64,000 bases of DNA, taken from assembly GCA_963930655.1 (NCBI GenBank), contig OZ005608.1, positions 17,819,271 to 17,883,270 on the forward strand, written 5' to 3'. Positions 54,448 through 63,926 of this stretch are shown in pieces (position 1 is the stretch's first letter; every line of letters begins with the position of its first letter). The position numbers were made by a program, and so were the translations under genes. The notes under the pieces are model-generated. The model saw only the letters and a program-made list of their open reading frames with translations, did no database searches and had not been told where the DNA came from. Origin of the DNA: Myrica gale. Lineage: Eukaryota; Streptophyta; Magnoliopsida; Fagales; Myricaceae.

Positions 54448-54948
54448 TGTAGGTTCCATACCTACGGGTCAAAGATTGCGGCTTGCAATCTTTGCATCAG
54501 CCGCAACTCGAGATTTACAGCCCGTAAATCTTGCAACATGCCATCAAATGCAGCAAAGCATTAAATGCGACAGAGCATTTTGCAGCAGATGTATTTCGGT
54601 GAGCAATAAGGCGTGCACTCAATTAAACTGCAGCAGCCAAAACATTTATGAGCTGCAGGTGAATGTTTGCACGCCACCGCAAAGCTGATAAATATGTTAT
54701 CAGTTTTCACACCTTCATTTCTCCTATATATATCATACGTGAATGAGAGAAAAAATGTGAGAGGTGCGAATTGCAGTGAGGGAGTTGAGAGAGTGGAGAA
54801 AATTGCTGCCGTGAGAGTTGAGAGTTGAGAGTTGTAAAATTTGGTTTGTTGAAATCAAAGTTTCTCTCCTCTGTGGACGTAGGCATATTGCCGAACCACG
54901 TTAAATTTTGGTCTCCTTGTGTTTGTTATTTTTGTTCTGTGCTCAACA
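54448..54948 (+). repeat. 3' LTR of the Tnt1-like copia (complete)
   Basis: Starts TGTAGGTTCC and ends GTGCTCAACA before CATGT. It has one extra GAGAGTT unit near 54820 compared with the 5' LTR. Confidence 0.93.
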
Positions 54949-55222
54949 CATGTATGCCTCCCTCCCTACAAAAGATCCCAATCACAACTGATATATGTCG
55001 TCCTTGAAACCGATTGCAAGAAGAGCTAATCTCCAATGACTCTCCTTGTCTTGTGAAGATCATGCAAATGCATGAGCTTGTACGCCTATAGCAACATCTA
55101 CAGCTCGCCAAGAAAGATGTGTTATAGTCCTAAAAAATGCATGTACACTCACAATGCATCCGCAAGCTTAGTTGAACCACCACGCTCTCTCTCAGCAGGC
55201 GACGTAACCTGACAAGTAACAC

Positions 55223-56154
55223 CTGCAAGGGTCGTTACAATGAATACCAGCGCAAGACATTAGCATGTGCCCCTCATAGCAGTTGGCAGTTTAAAATTTT
55301 CTTAGACTGCGATGTTACCAATGAGAGAGTTTGAAACTTTCCCTCCAAGTTTTTCGATTTCTTTTCTCCAGTAGTCCTGCATTCACCATGACAACAATTA
55401 AATAATCCACATTTGAACTCACTGCGTGCTACATGGGATTAATCATGAGAGCAAGCCAGAATAATCCACATTTGAGATCATGCCCTGCTACATGTTCAGT
55501 CTTTTCTGCCTTATGCTTCCTGGTCCGCACCTTCTCTTCCCCCGCAGACGCGCGAGAATGAGACCCCGTCTCATGAACCTGTTCGAAAAACCACCATACA
55601 CCATACACCTTTTCCAGTTTTTGTTTTTAGACTATTGCAACCCTAGTATACATTACATGGCAGTTCACCCTTTAAGGCTCTTAAGTAGATTAAATCATTG
55701 AATCAGATAAATGGAGAGCTTAAGTCATGTCATGGAAGCAAATTATGATGAGACAGAAAGAAAAGTAGCGGGTTCGCTTCTTGCAAAGCCATATTATTGT
55801 AAGCTGCAAGCAAGTTACTGTTCAATAAACAAGCACAATTGAAAGAGTATAGATTAACAGTACAATATATCATATGGGTACGCGAAGAAAACAGAACAGT
55901 CTAGTACTCCTTGAAAGAAAGACGAGAATGAACCTTCATCTTTTTCACACTTTGTTATGCCTTCCAAAACAACAGTGAAGTAAAACGTATTCTACTACTA
56001 CGAGAAACCGATGAAAACCCCCCCCCCAAATCTCGTAGAACCAACAGTTAATTTAGACGTGCAACAAGGTTGTGGAAGGTAACTACCGACGACGCTGCTT
56101 TTTCGAAGAGGGAGCAATTCCTTTCGAAAATTTGGATTTCCGTCGGAGGGAAAA
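55223..56154. other. Interior of the TIR element; possible PARP3 5' part
   Basis: On the minus strand, beyond the acceptor at 55223, I see intron-like sequence. An ATG near 55940 is followed by K-V-H-S-R and a stop a few codons on. Plant PARP3 begins with a similar M-K-V-H, so the capture may have included the gene start, but this is too short to be sure. An A/C-run (C9) lies at 56019-56027. Confidence 0.25.
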
Positions 56155-56382
56155 TGTTCAGCGCCTATTTATTTAGAGTTAGGGTAAAATGGGAAATTCG
56201 TTTTTTAAACTATCACGTGGACGTCATGTGCATAATTTGCCGTGAGATTTAACGGGTAATTGAGTTGGAGGGTGCAACTCAACGCTCTACGTTAGTTTGT
56301 AGTATGAATGTAACGAAATCAATAAAAGTGAGTGCAACTTAAAAATGACCCCAAAATTCGGGGGTGCAAAGTGAAATTTCCC
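56155..56382. repeat. Right terminal inverted repeat
   Basis: Inverted match to 48681-48900. The outer end is GTGAAATTTCCC. Confidence 0.85.
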
Positions 56383-57790
56383 GCAAACGATCTTAAGTTT
56401 TTTCCCTTATTTTTATTTCTTAGAAAAAAAATAAAAATATATAAAAAATAGATTCAACTCCAAAGAATAGATTTTCAAATAATTTTATTTCTTATAAAAG
56501 AAGGCAATTTTGTTTTTGAAACATAAGGTCAAACAAGAGAAGAAAACTTCTTGGGGAATAAAAGACGAAAGTGAAGTTCAGGGAAATCAAGAGAATTGTT
56601 TATTTATGCAAGTTATAAGGGAGGTTGAGCAAAATGAATTGAACATTCTTTATTGCAAAAACATATATTATAGAATATTTGTTTTCCAGGGCGTGGATAT
56701 ATCACTTGTGTTATTTTCTATATTGCGAATTGCGAATGTTAATAACATGATTATTATTTTTTTGCTTCAAAGCCTTCTATATCAAAGTCATAGAGTAAAT
56801 TAGCTATTTACCAATCCTCAAACCTAGTAGGTTCAGCCATTTAGTAGTGTGCTAGCTAGTCTTTCTACTCTTAAGGGGAAGAAAAATAAAATTAACATAC
56901 GGAAAACTTCACTTTTCACCACTAAATTATGAGTAAATGTCATGTAAGAATTTAAATTATTCACATTGCGCTTTTTAATATGACTGATCAATTGTTAAGA
57001 TTTTGCTATTTAACCTATTTTTCGTTCATTTCAATAGTAGAATCAAGTTAAAGGGTACAAATAGATGAATTTTAACAGTTATAAGGCGCAACGTGACTTT
57101 TTCAAAATAATTCGTAATAATTGTTTCAGAGTCAATATAAATAGATTATCTTGTAAATTTTTTTATTACTTTGTAGAAGAAAAAAATAAAGAATAAATGT
57201 GTTGTATCAAGGGTGCAATTAGATATAGTTGAAAAATATTATTTTCTTCTTTGATTTTGTTGATAATAGTATTTTTAATTTCAAATATTAATATTTGTAT
57301 CAATTCATTTTGTATGTGGTGTCTTCAATAATGATTATGAATTTCAACATGTTATATTCGTCAATGTGTGCCTACAAATATGGGATCAAATTTTACTATC
57401 ATTTTAATGAAAATATTATCTTGGAAGATATTTTTATTCTATACAAGAACTGGCAAATTAAATGGAATTCACCAAAGACTTTAATATAGCCTGCCCATCA
57501 AAGATTAAACACCAATGAAATAGTTTAATAGACGGCCATGTGCACTGATCAATTCTGCCCATCAAAGATTAAACACCAATGAAATAGTAGCCTGCCCCAA
57601 GCAAATGAAAAAGAAACGAAATATTAGCCCTTCTGTCCATCTTCTTGCAAGACAATGAAGTCCATCTCCAGTTGTAGAAAAAATAAAATAAAATTTTAAA
57701 CCAATTAGATGAATTAGTTATTGTAAGTTTCTTTCCTTCTCGTTAACCTTGCTATATATTGGGACGGAGCTAGGGACCAGGCTACCAGCG
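56383..57790. other. Gene-free AT-rich stretch with a 33-bp direct repeat
   Basis: No coding motif. CTGCCCATCAAAGATTAAAC and the 13 bases after it occur at 57491-57523 and again at 57555-57587. Confidence 0.5.
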
Positions 57791-57830
57791 GGAGTTTGGG
57801 TTGCCTTAATCTTGAAACTAGGACTCACAA

Positions 57831-57843
57831 TTGGTATCAGAGC
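57831..57843 (+). promoter_or_regulatory. Primer-binding site (initiator tRNA-Met type)
   Basis: TTGGTATCAGAGC, one base after the LTR end; complementary to the 3' end of initiator methionine tRNA, as in most plant copia elements. Confidence 0.8.
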
Positions 57844-57883
57844 TTTGTGCTCTTTATACAAGATTTAACCATCTTGAATTAGA

Positions 57884-59305
57884 ATGGCAACTACAAGCTT
57901 CAACACTCAAGTTGAAGGACTTTCCACTCTTAGACCTCCATTTTTTGACGGAAATGATTATTCATATTAGAAAGCTAGGATGAAAATTTATCTTCAATCT
58001 ATTGATTATAATTTGTGGTTATGCATTTTAAATGGACCACATGTGCCTACAAAGAAAGTTGGAGAAGTAGAATCTCCTAAGAGCGAAAACGAATATTATG
58101 CAAATGACAAAATAAAAATATCTCTAGATGCAAGAGCCATGAACATTTTATATTGTGCATTAAATAGAGGAGAGTTTAACAGAATTGCATCTTGCTCAAA
58201 TGCTAGAGATATATGACATACTCTAGAAATCGCTCATGAAGGAACAAGTCAAGTCAAAGAGTCAAAAATTAACATGCTTGTTCATAACTATGAGTTATTT
58301 AAAATGTCACCCGAGGAATCTATTTCTAACATGTATACTAGATTTACCACAATAATAAATGCTTTCAATGCTCTTGGTAAATCGTATACTAACTCCGATT
58401 TGGTGAGAAAAATCCTTAGGTCACTACCAAAGGCATGGGAGGCCAAAGTAACTGTCATACAAGAAGCCAAGGATCTCACAAAGCTTCCTCTGGATGAGCT
58501 CATTGGATCACTCATGACCCATGAGATCCAAATGCTCGAAAATGAAGATGAGAGCAAGAAAAGGATGAGGATCGCTCTAAAATCCTCCACAAGTGAAGAT
58601 GAGGAAGATATAGTCTTAATGACTAGAAAGTTAAAGAACTTCCTGAAGAGCAAGAAAGGAAAGAAAAGCCTCAAATACAATAAGACATCTTGGAAGGCTA
58701 ACAATGAAAGTTCCTCCTCCGAAGAAGAAAAAGATGGAGAAATTGTCAACATGTGCTTCATGGCATTTGAAGACACTGATGTGGATGATGAGGAGGTACA
58801 CTCTTCCGATGATGAGCATGAAACTTCTTATAGTGAGCTTCAAAATGCTTTTAATGATCTTTTATGTCAATTCGAACTACTAGGTTCAAAATATACATCT
58901 TTGAAAAAGAAACTCATTTTGATCTCTAATGAAATTGATTTATTGAAAAATGAGATAAACACTCTAAAGCTTGAAAATTATTTATCACAACAAAAAGTTT
59001 TAGAATTTGAAAATGAAAAGGTTGCTTTGAACAACAAGATTGTTTCTCAAAGCAAAATTATTGAGAAGTTTACTAAAGGAAGCAAAACCTTGGAAAACAT
59101 GCTTAGTAGTCAAATATGTGTATTTGACAAAAGTGGCTTAGGCTACAAGCCTTCAATTCACCAGAAATATGTGAAGAATTATTTTGTGAAGGCTAAATCT
59201 TTTAATGCACCTACTCAAACATGTCATTTTTGCAATAAAGATGGACATCTTATCTTTGATTGTGCATTAAAGAAACTTGGGAGCAAAACTCTCAAGAAGA
59301 TATGA
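57884..59305 (+). pseudogene. Copia gag (UBN2 type) of the family-2 element, with Trp-codon stops
   Basis: Starts M-A-T-T-S-F-N-T-Q-V-E-G-L just after the primer site. Blocks: R-P-P-F-F-D-G-N-D-Y, A-R-A-M-N-I-L-Y-C-A-L, A-H-E-G-T-S-Q-V-K-E-S, L-P-K-A-W-E-A-K-V-T-V-I-Q-E-A, an acidic stretch, a long Lys/Glu/Leu coiled coil at 58830-59100, and an intact CCHC zinc knuckle C-H-F-C-N-K-D-G-H-L-I-F-D-C (59222-59265). Two in-frame stops (57968-57970 and 58214-58216) fall where relatives have Trp. The 343-codon frame 58274-59305 is otherwise open. After the knuckle comes V-P-K and then decay, with no protease. Confidence 0.85.
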
Positions 59306-59897
59306 GTTCCAAAATGAAACCAAAACTAACATTGAAGGACCCAAGAAGGCTTGGGTACCAAAAATGGTTTCTTGATTCTCTTGTAGGATGGAGCAACAAA
59401 CGGTGCTTGGATGAAACTTGCCTATCAAGAAGGCTTGTGACATTTGAGGACAAATGCTAAGGGGAAACTTTTGGTAACATCTAAATCCTTATTTGTGAAT
59501 AAGTTTTTAAATTGTTGGCTAATTATATTCTATGATATTTTTCTTGGTTGTTAAATGTTATAAATGCAAAAGTATTTATCTTTCACATATTTACTTGCAT
59601 TTATCAAAATGGAACATCTATAAACTATCACTTTTACAAAAATCATGATATTTGATAAGTTTTTGTGTGCTTAAAATTTTCTTTGGTTGAGAATGACCTT
59701 TAAATTGTCATTAGTAGCTAAGAGGTTGATACAAACCCACTCGGTGGGCTACTATCGTAATAGCGATGGACTCTTGAGTCCTCGTTAGACATCTTCTATA
59801 CCATGACAAAGAGATTGTCATTTAAAACCCAAACTTGTTCTTTTGGATGAAAAATGAACTTTTGAATTATATCCATGCATTCTCTTTTTGATTGACA

Positions 59898-60198
59898 AAG
59901 GGGGAGAACTCTTAAATGTCTATATGTTTGTATTCCCTTTGTTTTTAGAATGCATATTTGGGGCGAAATGTGTCCTTTGTCTTTTTGATGTGACAAAGGG
60001 GGAAAAATGTGCTAATAGTTTTGATGAGACTATATATTCTCCTTTTAATTAGATTATGTTTTAATTGTATTACTCTTTATGAATCCAATGACTACTACTA
60101 ATGTTTTGTCTTCAAGTTTTAAATGATTGTCCAATTGCAAAAGATAGGGGAGTCATCCAAAAACTATAACTTTATTGTCATCATCAAAAAGGGGGAGA
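59898..60198 (+). promoter_or_regulatory. Three polypurine tracts before the 3' LTR
   Basis: AAAGGGGGAGAA (59898), AAAGGGGGAAAAA (59996) and AAAAAGGGGGAGAT (60185-60198, adjacent to the LTR). Multiple tracts upstream of the 3' LTR are described for Sireviruses; the last one is positioned to prime plus-strand DNA. Confidence 0.75.
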
Positions 60199-60675
60199 TT
60201 GTTGGCTTTTGTGCACAATCGAGATTTTGATGATTTCAATAAATAGATCAAGTTTATAAAGTGGACATCTTCAAAGACAAATGCAACTTGATGAAAGAAC
60301 CAAAGACTTGAAGAAAGAAGAACAAGGAGATGCAAGGAGCTTAAAGTGAAGATTCAAGACCTCAGGGTATAATCCTTGTAACTCTTTATTTCACATTTGA
60401 CAAGTGTTAGCCCAAGGTTGTTATTGCAAACAATCCTTCATGATTTTGATGATAACAAAGTTTTCAAACTTGTTCAAGTCTTTTAGATTTTACATTGAAA
60501 TTCCTTTTAAAGATCATTACATTTCTTCATGTATCAAGGGTTCTTTATTCTAAAATCTCTCTAAGCATACTTGATCATCTTTAATCTTGTTAATTGATCA
60601 TCTTTTATATTGCAAATGTTTTTGAGAATTATTGAATTGGAGTAGTTGTTGTCAAAGTACTAAGTTTTTTTGACC

Positions 60676-61190
60676 AAGTGTTGGAAGTGTCGACACATTG
60701 GACCATGGTGTCGACATATTGAACTACTACCCGAGAGTTTACATTCCTGGCATTCAAATGTTTTGTTTTGTCTAAGTGTTGGAAGTGTCGACACATTGGA
60801 CCATGGTGTCGACACATTGCACTAACACCTGAGACTTTGCTTTTCAGGCCATTTGAAATGATTTTATGACTAAGTGTTGGAAGTGTCGACATATTGGACC
60901 ATGGTGTCGACACATTGAACTAACACCCGAGAGTTTACATTTCTGGCATTCAAATGTTTTGTTTTGTTTAAGTGTTGGAAGTGTCGACACATTGGACCAT
61001 GGTGTCGACACATTGCACTAACACCCGAGAGTTTGCTTTTCATGCCATTTGAAATGATTTTTTGCTAAAGTGTTGGAAGTGTCGACACATTGAAACATAC
61101 TGTCGACACATTGAACTAACACCCGAGAGCCTATTTCCAGATTAAGTTAATGTGTCAACACTTACAATCAATGTGTCGACACATCATGCT
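60676..61190 (+). repeat. Five tandem units of about 97 bp with GTGTCGACAC palindromes
   Basis: Each unit has AGTGTTGGAAGTGTCGACAC, ATTGGACCATGGTGTCGACA and AACACCCGAGAG. Units start near 60676, 60774, 60871, 60968 and 61069; a further single site is at 61171. Nearly every unit has two GTGTCGACAC sites about 16 bases apart with CCATGG between them. Confidence 0.9.
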
Positions 61191-61303
61191 ATTTTGCAGA
61201 AAATCTGGAAACGACGTCAACTCATTTCAAATTCCTCCAATTGTCTCAAATGTCCTCCAACGACTTCTAAACTTTACAAGAAGACCCTTGGTGCCCTAGA
61301 AGC

Positions 61304-61311
61304 TATAAATA
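61304..61311 (+). promoter_or_regulatory. TATA box of the family-1 solo LTR
   Basis: TATAAATA followed by a purine-rich AGAAGAGGTAGAAGAGAGAG leader, just downstream of the palindrome repeats. Confidence 0.55.
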
Positions 61312-62228
61312 GAAGAGGTAGAAGAGAGAGAAGGGTGTGTGCTGCGGTATTAATTCTTGCCCTAAATTCTAGAGAGAGAAAAAACCTTCAACAAGGAAAA
61401 AGCTTCACCAACCAAAAAGCTCGTGCTTTCACCTGCAATTTCAGTAATTCTTTGTGTGAATCTTGTCTCTTTGCACACTTCAGTGCCTCATACTTGTTTA
61501 TTCAGCTTAAAGAGCCTTTTACGAAGATTCTCTTTGTACCCTTTCTTGAAAAACACGTGAGTATTTGTGAAAACACTTGTCCTACTTTGTGGGTAGAAGA
61601 AATCCTTCAGGTTGTGAGGATTTGTGAGAGTGAGTTAAAGTGTGAGCTCGAAAACACTTTGTAAAGGTTTCTTAGCACCCGAGAAGCTAAGGTGTAATTA
61701 CTATTTGGAGAATAATGAAGGAAGCCCAAGGAAGTCAATAGCCTTAGGGGTGGACGTAGGCAAGTGTTGGTCGAACCACCTCAAAATCACGGTGTTATCT
61801 TTCTATCTTTATCTCTATTTACTGCTGATATTTATTTGTTGCACTTGTTTATCTTTCCGTTTACTCTTCACCATAGTCTTTGGTTATATAGATCTATTTT
61901 TCTGCTCTTTTGAAAGGATTTTTATCATATTGGGTTTTATAAGAAAAAGGACAAATTTTTTTTTTAAAAACCCAATTCACCCCCCTCTTGGGTTGTTTTT
62001 ACCCTTTCTACAAGGATTTGAATCACGCACTTGCATATCTTTCAAAATGTGCATAAATCGTTTTAAGTTTTGTTTGAAAGATTAAAATGTTTTTATAGGT
62101 TGGAAAACACCCCAAACAAAGTCTCACACCTTTCATATACTTAAGGAAGTAAGTCTTCAAAATTTGGTGTTTAAAAGTGGTCAAAAACCTTATTTTCTAA
62201 AAGAACCGGATCATGGCCAAAATGAGGA

Positions 62229-62391
62229 GGTCGATCGGCTGTTCAAGCGGTCGACCGGTACTTCGACCGCCTAATGTAGCGGTCGACCGGTTGGTTTTGA
62301 CAAAAGAGCCGTTGAAGCTTCTGACAATATAACCGTTGGGTAACGGTAACTTGAAGCGGTCGACCGGTTCATGTAGCGGTCGACCGACTCG
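62229..62391 (+). repeat. Cluster of GGTCGACCGG palindromes in the family-2 LTR
   Basis: AGCGGTCGACCGGT occurs three times perfectly (about 62249, 62278, 62355) and near-perfectly at 62376, with a degenerate GGTCGATCGGC at 62229. They lie upstream of the TATA box, where LTR enhancers are expected. Confidence 0.8.
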
Positions 62392-62441
62392 TTTTAGCAA
62401 AACTCCCAACGGCTATAAACGGCTAGTTTTCATATGTGGCC

Positions 62442-62449
62442 TATAAATA
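62442..62449 (+). promoter_or_regulatory. TATA box of the family-2 LTR
   Basis: CCTATAAATACACC, about 55 bases after the last palindrome. Confidence 0.55.
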
Positions 62450-63369
62450 CACCTTCATTTTCGTCTAAAATGATAACCCAACGACCACATATCATTTCTA
62501 CTACTTGAAAAATATTATAAACCTTCTTATTCTATATTTCTCATAGCATTCACACAAAACACATTTTCATATCCTTGTCTTTGTATGAATCAAGAGATAG
62601 AGCCTTCCATTTTCATATCTACTCCATCAAGAAAGTGTTTGTTCTTCCATCTACCTATCCAATAGAGGTGTTTCCTTTGGTGAGGTTGTTCACTAAAGAA
62701 GAAGCTTAGAGACGGTATATCTCAAGCTTGGTTAGGTTGTGAGTGGTAAGCCCGAAAAACCACTTGGGAGGATTTGAGTGTTGATCCCGGGAAAACACTT
62801 GTACGGTTCACTAGCACCCGGAAGCTAGTGTGTAAAGCTATTGAAGATAGTGAAAAACCTCAACGCTCGGTGAAGGAGCTTGAGGGGTGGATGTAGGCAG
62901 GTTTGCCGAACCACCTAAAAATATTGTGTTTGCTTCTCTTACCTTTCTCCTTACTTTAGCACTTATTTACAGTTCCGCATATTATATATTTGTGCTAAAA
63001 TAATATTTACTTGCAAACACATCTTTGAGGGTTTTTACCGAAAATTTTAGAAAACCAATCCACCCCCCTCTTGGGTTGCCTTAATCTTGAAACTAGGACT
63101 CACAAAATTTTAGTTCAGGGCGCGATTTGATAAAATTTGGTAGTTCTTGGGCTCAATGTATCAATATTGGTAGTTTGGGGCCCTATTTGTAATTTACTTG
63201 ATAGTTTAAGAGTCAACCATGGGTCTCTCTAATTCACAATCCTAACGGCTCAGGTTGTACACATCATTTTTCAAATCCAAATATTTATTGTTCTAGATCT
63301 TGACAAGACTATTTATATATATATTTGATTCCGAGTCATTGCTTGATCTTGAATATTTGACATATCTAA

Positions 63370-63556
63370 GGTTGTGTTTGTGTTGAAATATTTTTGGTGT
63401 TGGGTTTTGTGTTGATATTGGGTTTAGTGAAAAAGTGAAGAGAGAGGTAATTTTTTATATTTTTTATATTTTTTGATGGGAGAGAGAGATTATATTGTAG
63501 TATTTAATTAGGAGAGAGATAATATTTTGGGGAAAATTGTGTTAGCAAACGCAGCC
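63370..63556. mobile_element. Tourist-like (PIF/Harbinger) MITE, copy 2
   Basis: Ends GGTTGTGTTTGTG and AGCAAACGCAGCC are inverted repeats, flanked by TAA (63367-63369 and 63557-63559). The core matches the element at 8047-8240. Confidence 0.78.
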
Positions 63557-63926
63557 TAAGTTGTTCGGTTGTCAACGAATAGTATTTCAATAGCGAAAAC
63601 TATTACTGTGGAAAACCGTATGGACCCAATATGCTATTAGGATCTCCACATCTTGCCGAGTCAAATATCGAAAACTTCTTCTCAAGTCATGTTGTCGTGT
63701 TCAACATTCTAGAGATAAGAGAGAGAGAAACTAACCCTAGAATCAGCCACCAAAACCATTACTAGACCGCCCAGAAACAAACCCTATACTCTGTTCGCAT
63801 AACTGATGCGAACGGCCTCTAATTCGTCCAAAATCCCAAACAATCACAAACCACATACTTCAAGTGCAATGCTAACTAAATCAAGATTGTGGACTACTGA
63901 ATGTTATTCTCTACAAAACAAACACA

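Larger units (their letters stand above)
49286..54948 (+). mobile_element. Ty1/copia retrotransposon, Tnt1/Tork type, recent insertion
   Basis: LTRs at 49286-49768 and 54448-54948 are flanked by CATGT (49281-49285 and 54949-54953). The polypurine tract TGGAGGGGGAGAAT precedes the 3' LTR. Gag and pol are almost intact, in Tnt1 order and wording. The LTRs differ by about four substitutions and one 7-bp repeat-unit indel by eye, which implies a young insertion. The 5' LTR lacks the last approximately 11 bases found in the 3' LTR (TGTGCTCAACA), and the primer site is cut to GTATCAGAGG. Two frameshifts break the polyprotein. The insertion is in a PARP3 exon inside the TIR element. Confidence 0.95.
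48900..55222 (-). pseudogene. PARP3: Captured fragment of PARP3 (plant poly(ADP-ribose) polymerase 3), interrupted by copia
   Basis: In minus-strand order: exon 55153-55222 (G-V-T-C-Q-V-T-S-P-A-E-R-E-R-G-G-S-T-K-L); exon 54949-54965 joined across the copia to 49124-49285 (H-V-V-C-E-A-W-L-V-D-S-I-K-K-K, then P-W-H-K-Q-D-P-S-E-E-A-L-E-S-L); exon about 48900-49033 (F-G-K-R-G-V-H-K-D-S-K-L-Q, then I-F-E-K-D-G-I-L and G-R-G-L-N). These are the C-terminal half of the BRCT domain, with its diagnostic Trp, and the start of the WGR domain of plant PARP3. Introns with GT/AG remain, so a genomic segment was captured. One base is lost in the BRCT exon (near 49220), one Asn codon is missing, and the frame runs into the TIR. 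The catalytic domain is absent; no activity is expected. Confidence 0.85.
48681..56382. mobile_element. Long-TIR (Mutator-like) element carrying PARP3 sequence
   Basis: The ends are inverted repeats of about 215 bp. Left: AAAAATTCACTTTG...GGGATATTTTTAAGTTG...ACTACAAACTAAC...TGAGTTGCACCCTCC. Right, inverted: GGGAAATTTCACTTTG and the same later blocks. Between them are PARP3 exons with their introns, split by a younger copia at 49286-54948. Without the copia the element is about 2 kb. TIR length and gene capture point to a Pack-MULE. I found no convincing 9-bp target duplication (ATATAAATA at left, GCAAACGAT at right), so superfamily and exact ends are provisional. Confidence 0.65.
60405..62009 (+). 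mobile_element. Solo LTR, Sirevirus-like copia family 1
   Basis: Starts TGTTAGCCC and ends near CCCTTTCT, where relatives have CTTTCA. Flanks are ACAAG (60400-60404) and ACAAG (62010-62014). It has the same architecture as the LTR at 14485: palindrome-bearing tandem repeats, TATA box (61304), AGAGAGAGAAGG leader, GTGTGAGCTCG block, and the CCCAATTCACCCCCCTCTTG end hairpin (61970-61990). No internal region. Confidence 0.88.
57796..63104 (+). mobile_element. Gag-only, Sirevirus-like copia element (family 2), 5'-truncated
   Basis: Only the last 34 or so bases of the 5' LTR remain (57796-57829, ending GGACTCACA, the same as the 3' LTR end). They are followed by the primer site TTGGTATCAGAGC (57831-57843), a gag gene, three polypurine tracts and a complete 3' LTR (60199-63104) that carries a later solo LTR. 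Protease, integrase and RT are absent: after gag only about 0.9 kb of non-coding sequence precedes the 3' LTR. Such gag-only elements depend on enzymes from relatives. The repeated GGGGGAGA tracts and the CCCAA...TTGGG LTR end are Sirevirus hallmarks. Confidence 0.8.
60199..63104 (+). repeat. 3' LTR of the family-2 element, split by a solo LTR
   Basis: Starts TGTTGGCTTTTGTGCAC and ends AGGACTCACA. Without the insert (60405-62009) and one ACAAG it is about 1.3 kb. It has a TATA candidate TATAAATA at 62442-62449, four GGTCGACCGG-type palindromes at 62229-62391, and the CCCAA/TTGGG-type hairpin with a C-run near 63055-63078. Confidence 0.82.

Noticed and set aside
48681-56382. Functional PARP3 gene interrupted only by a copia
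   Set aside because: Coding sequence ends inside the left TIR, one base is missing in the BRCT exon, and the WGR and catalytic exons are absent.
60676-61190. CRISPR-like or satellite array
   Set aside because: The 97-bp periodic units are inside a copia LTR and recur at 14.8 kb; there are no spacers and the context is eukaryotic.
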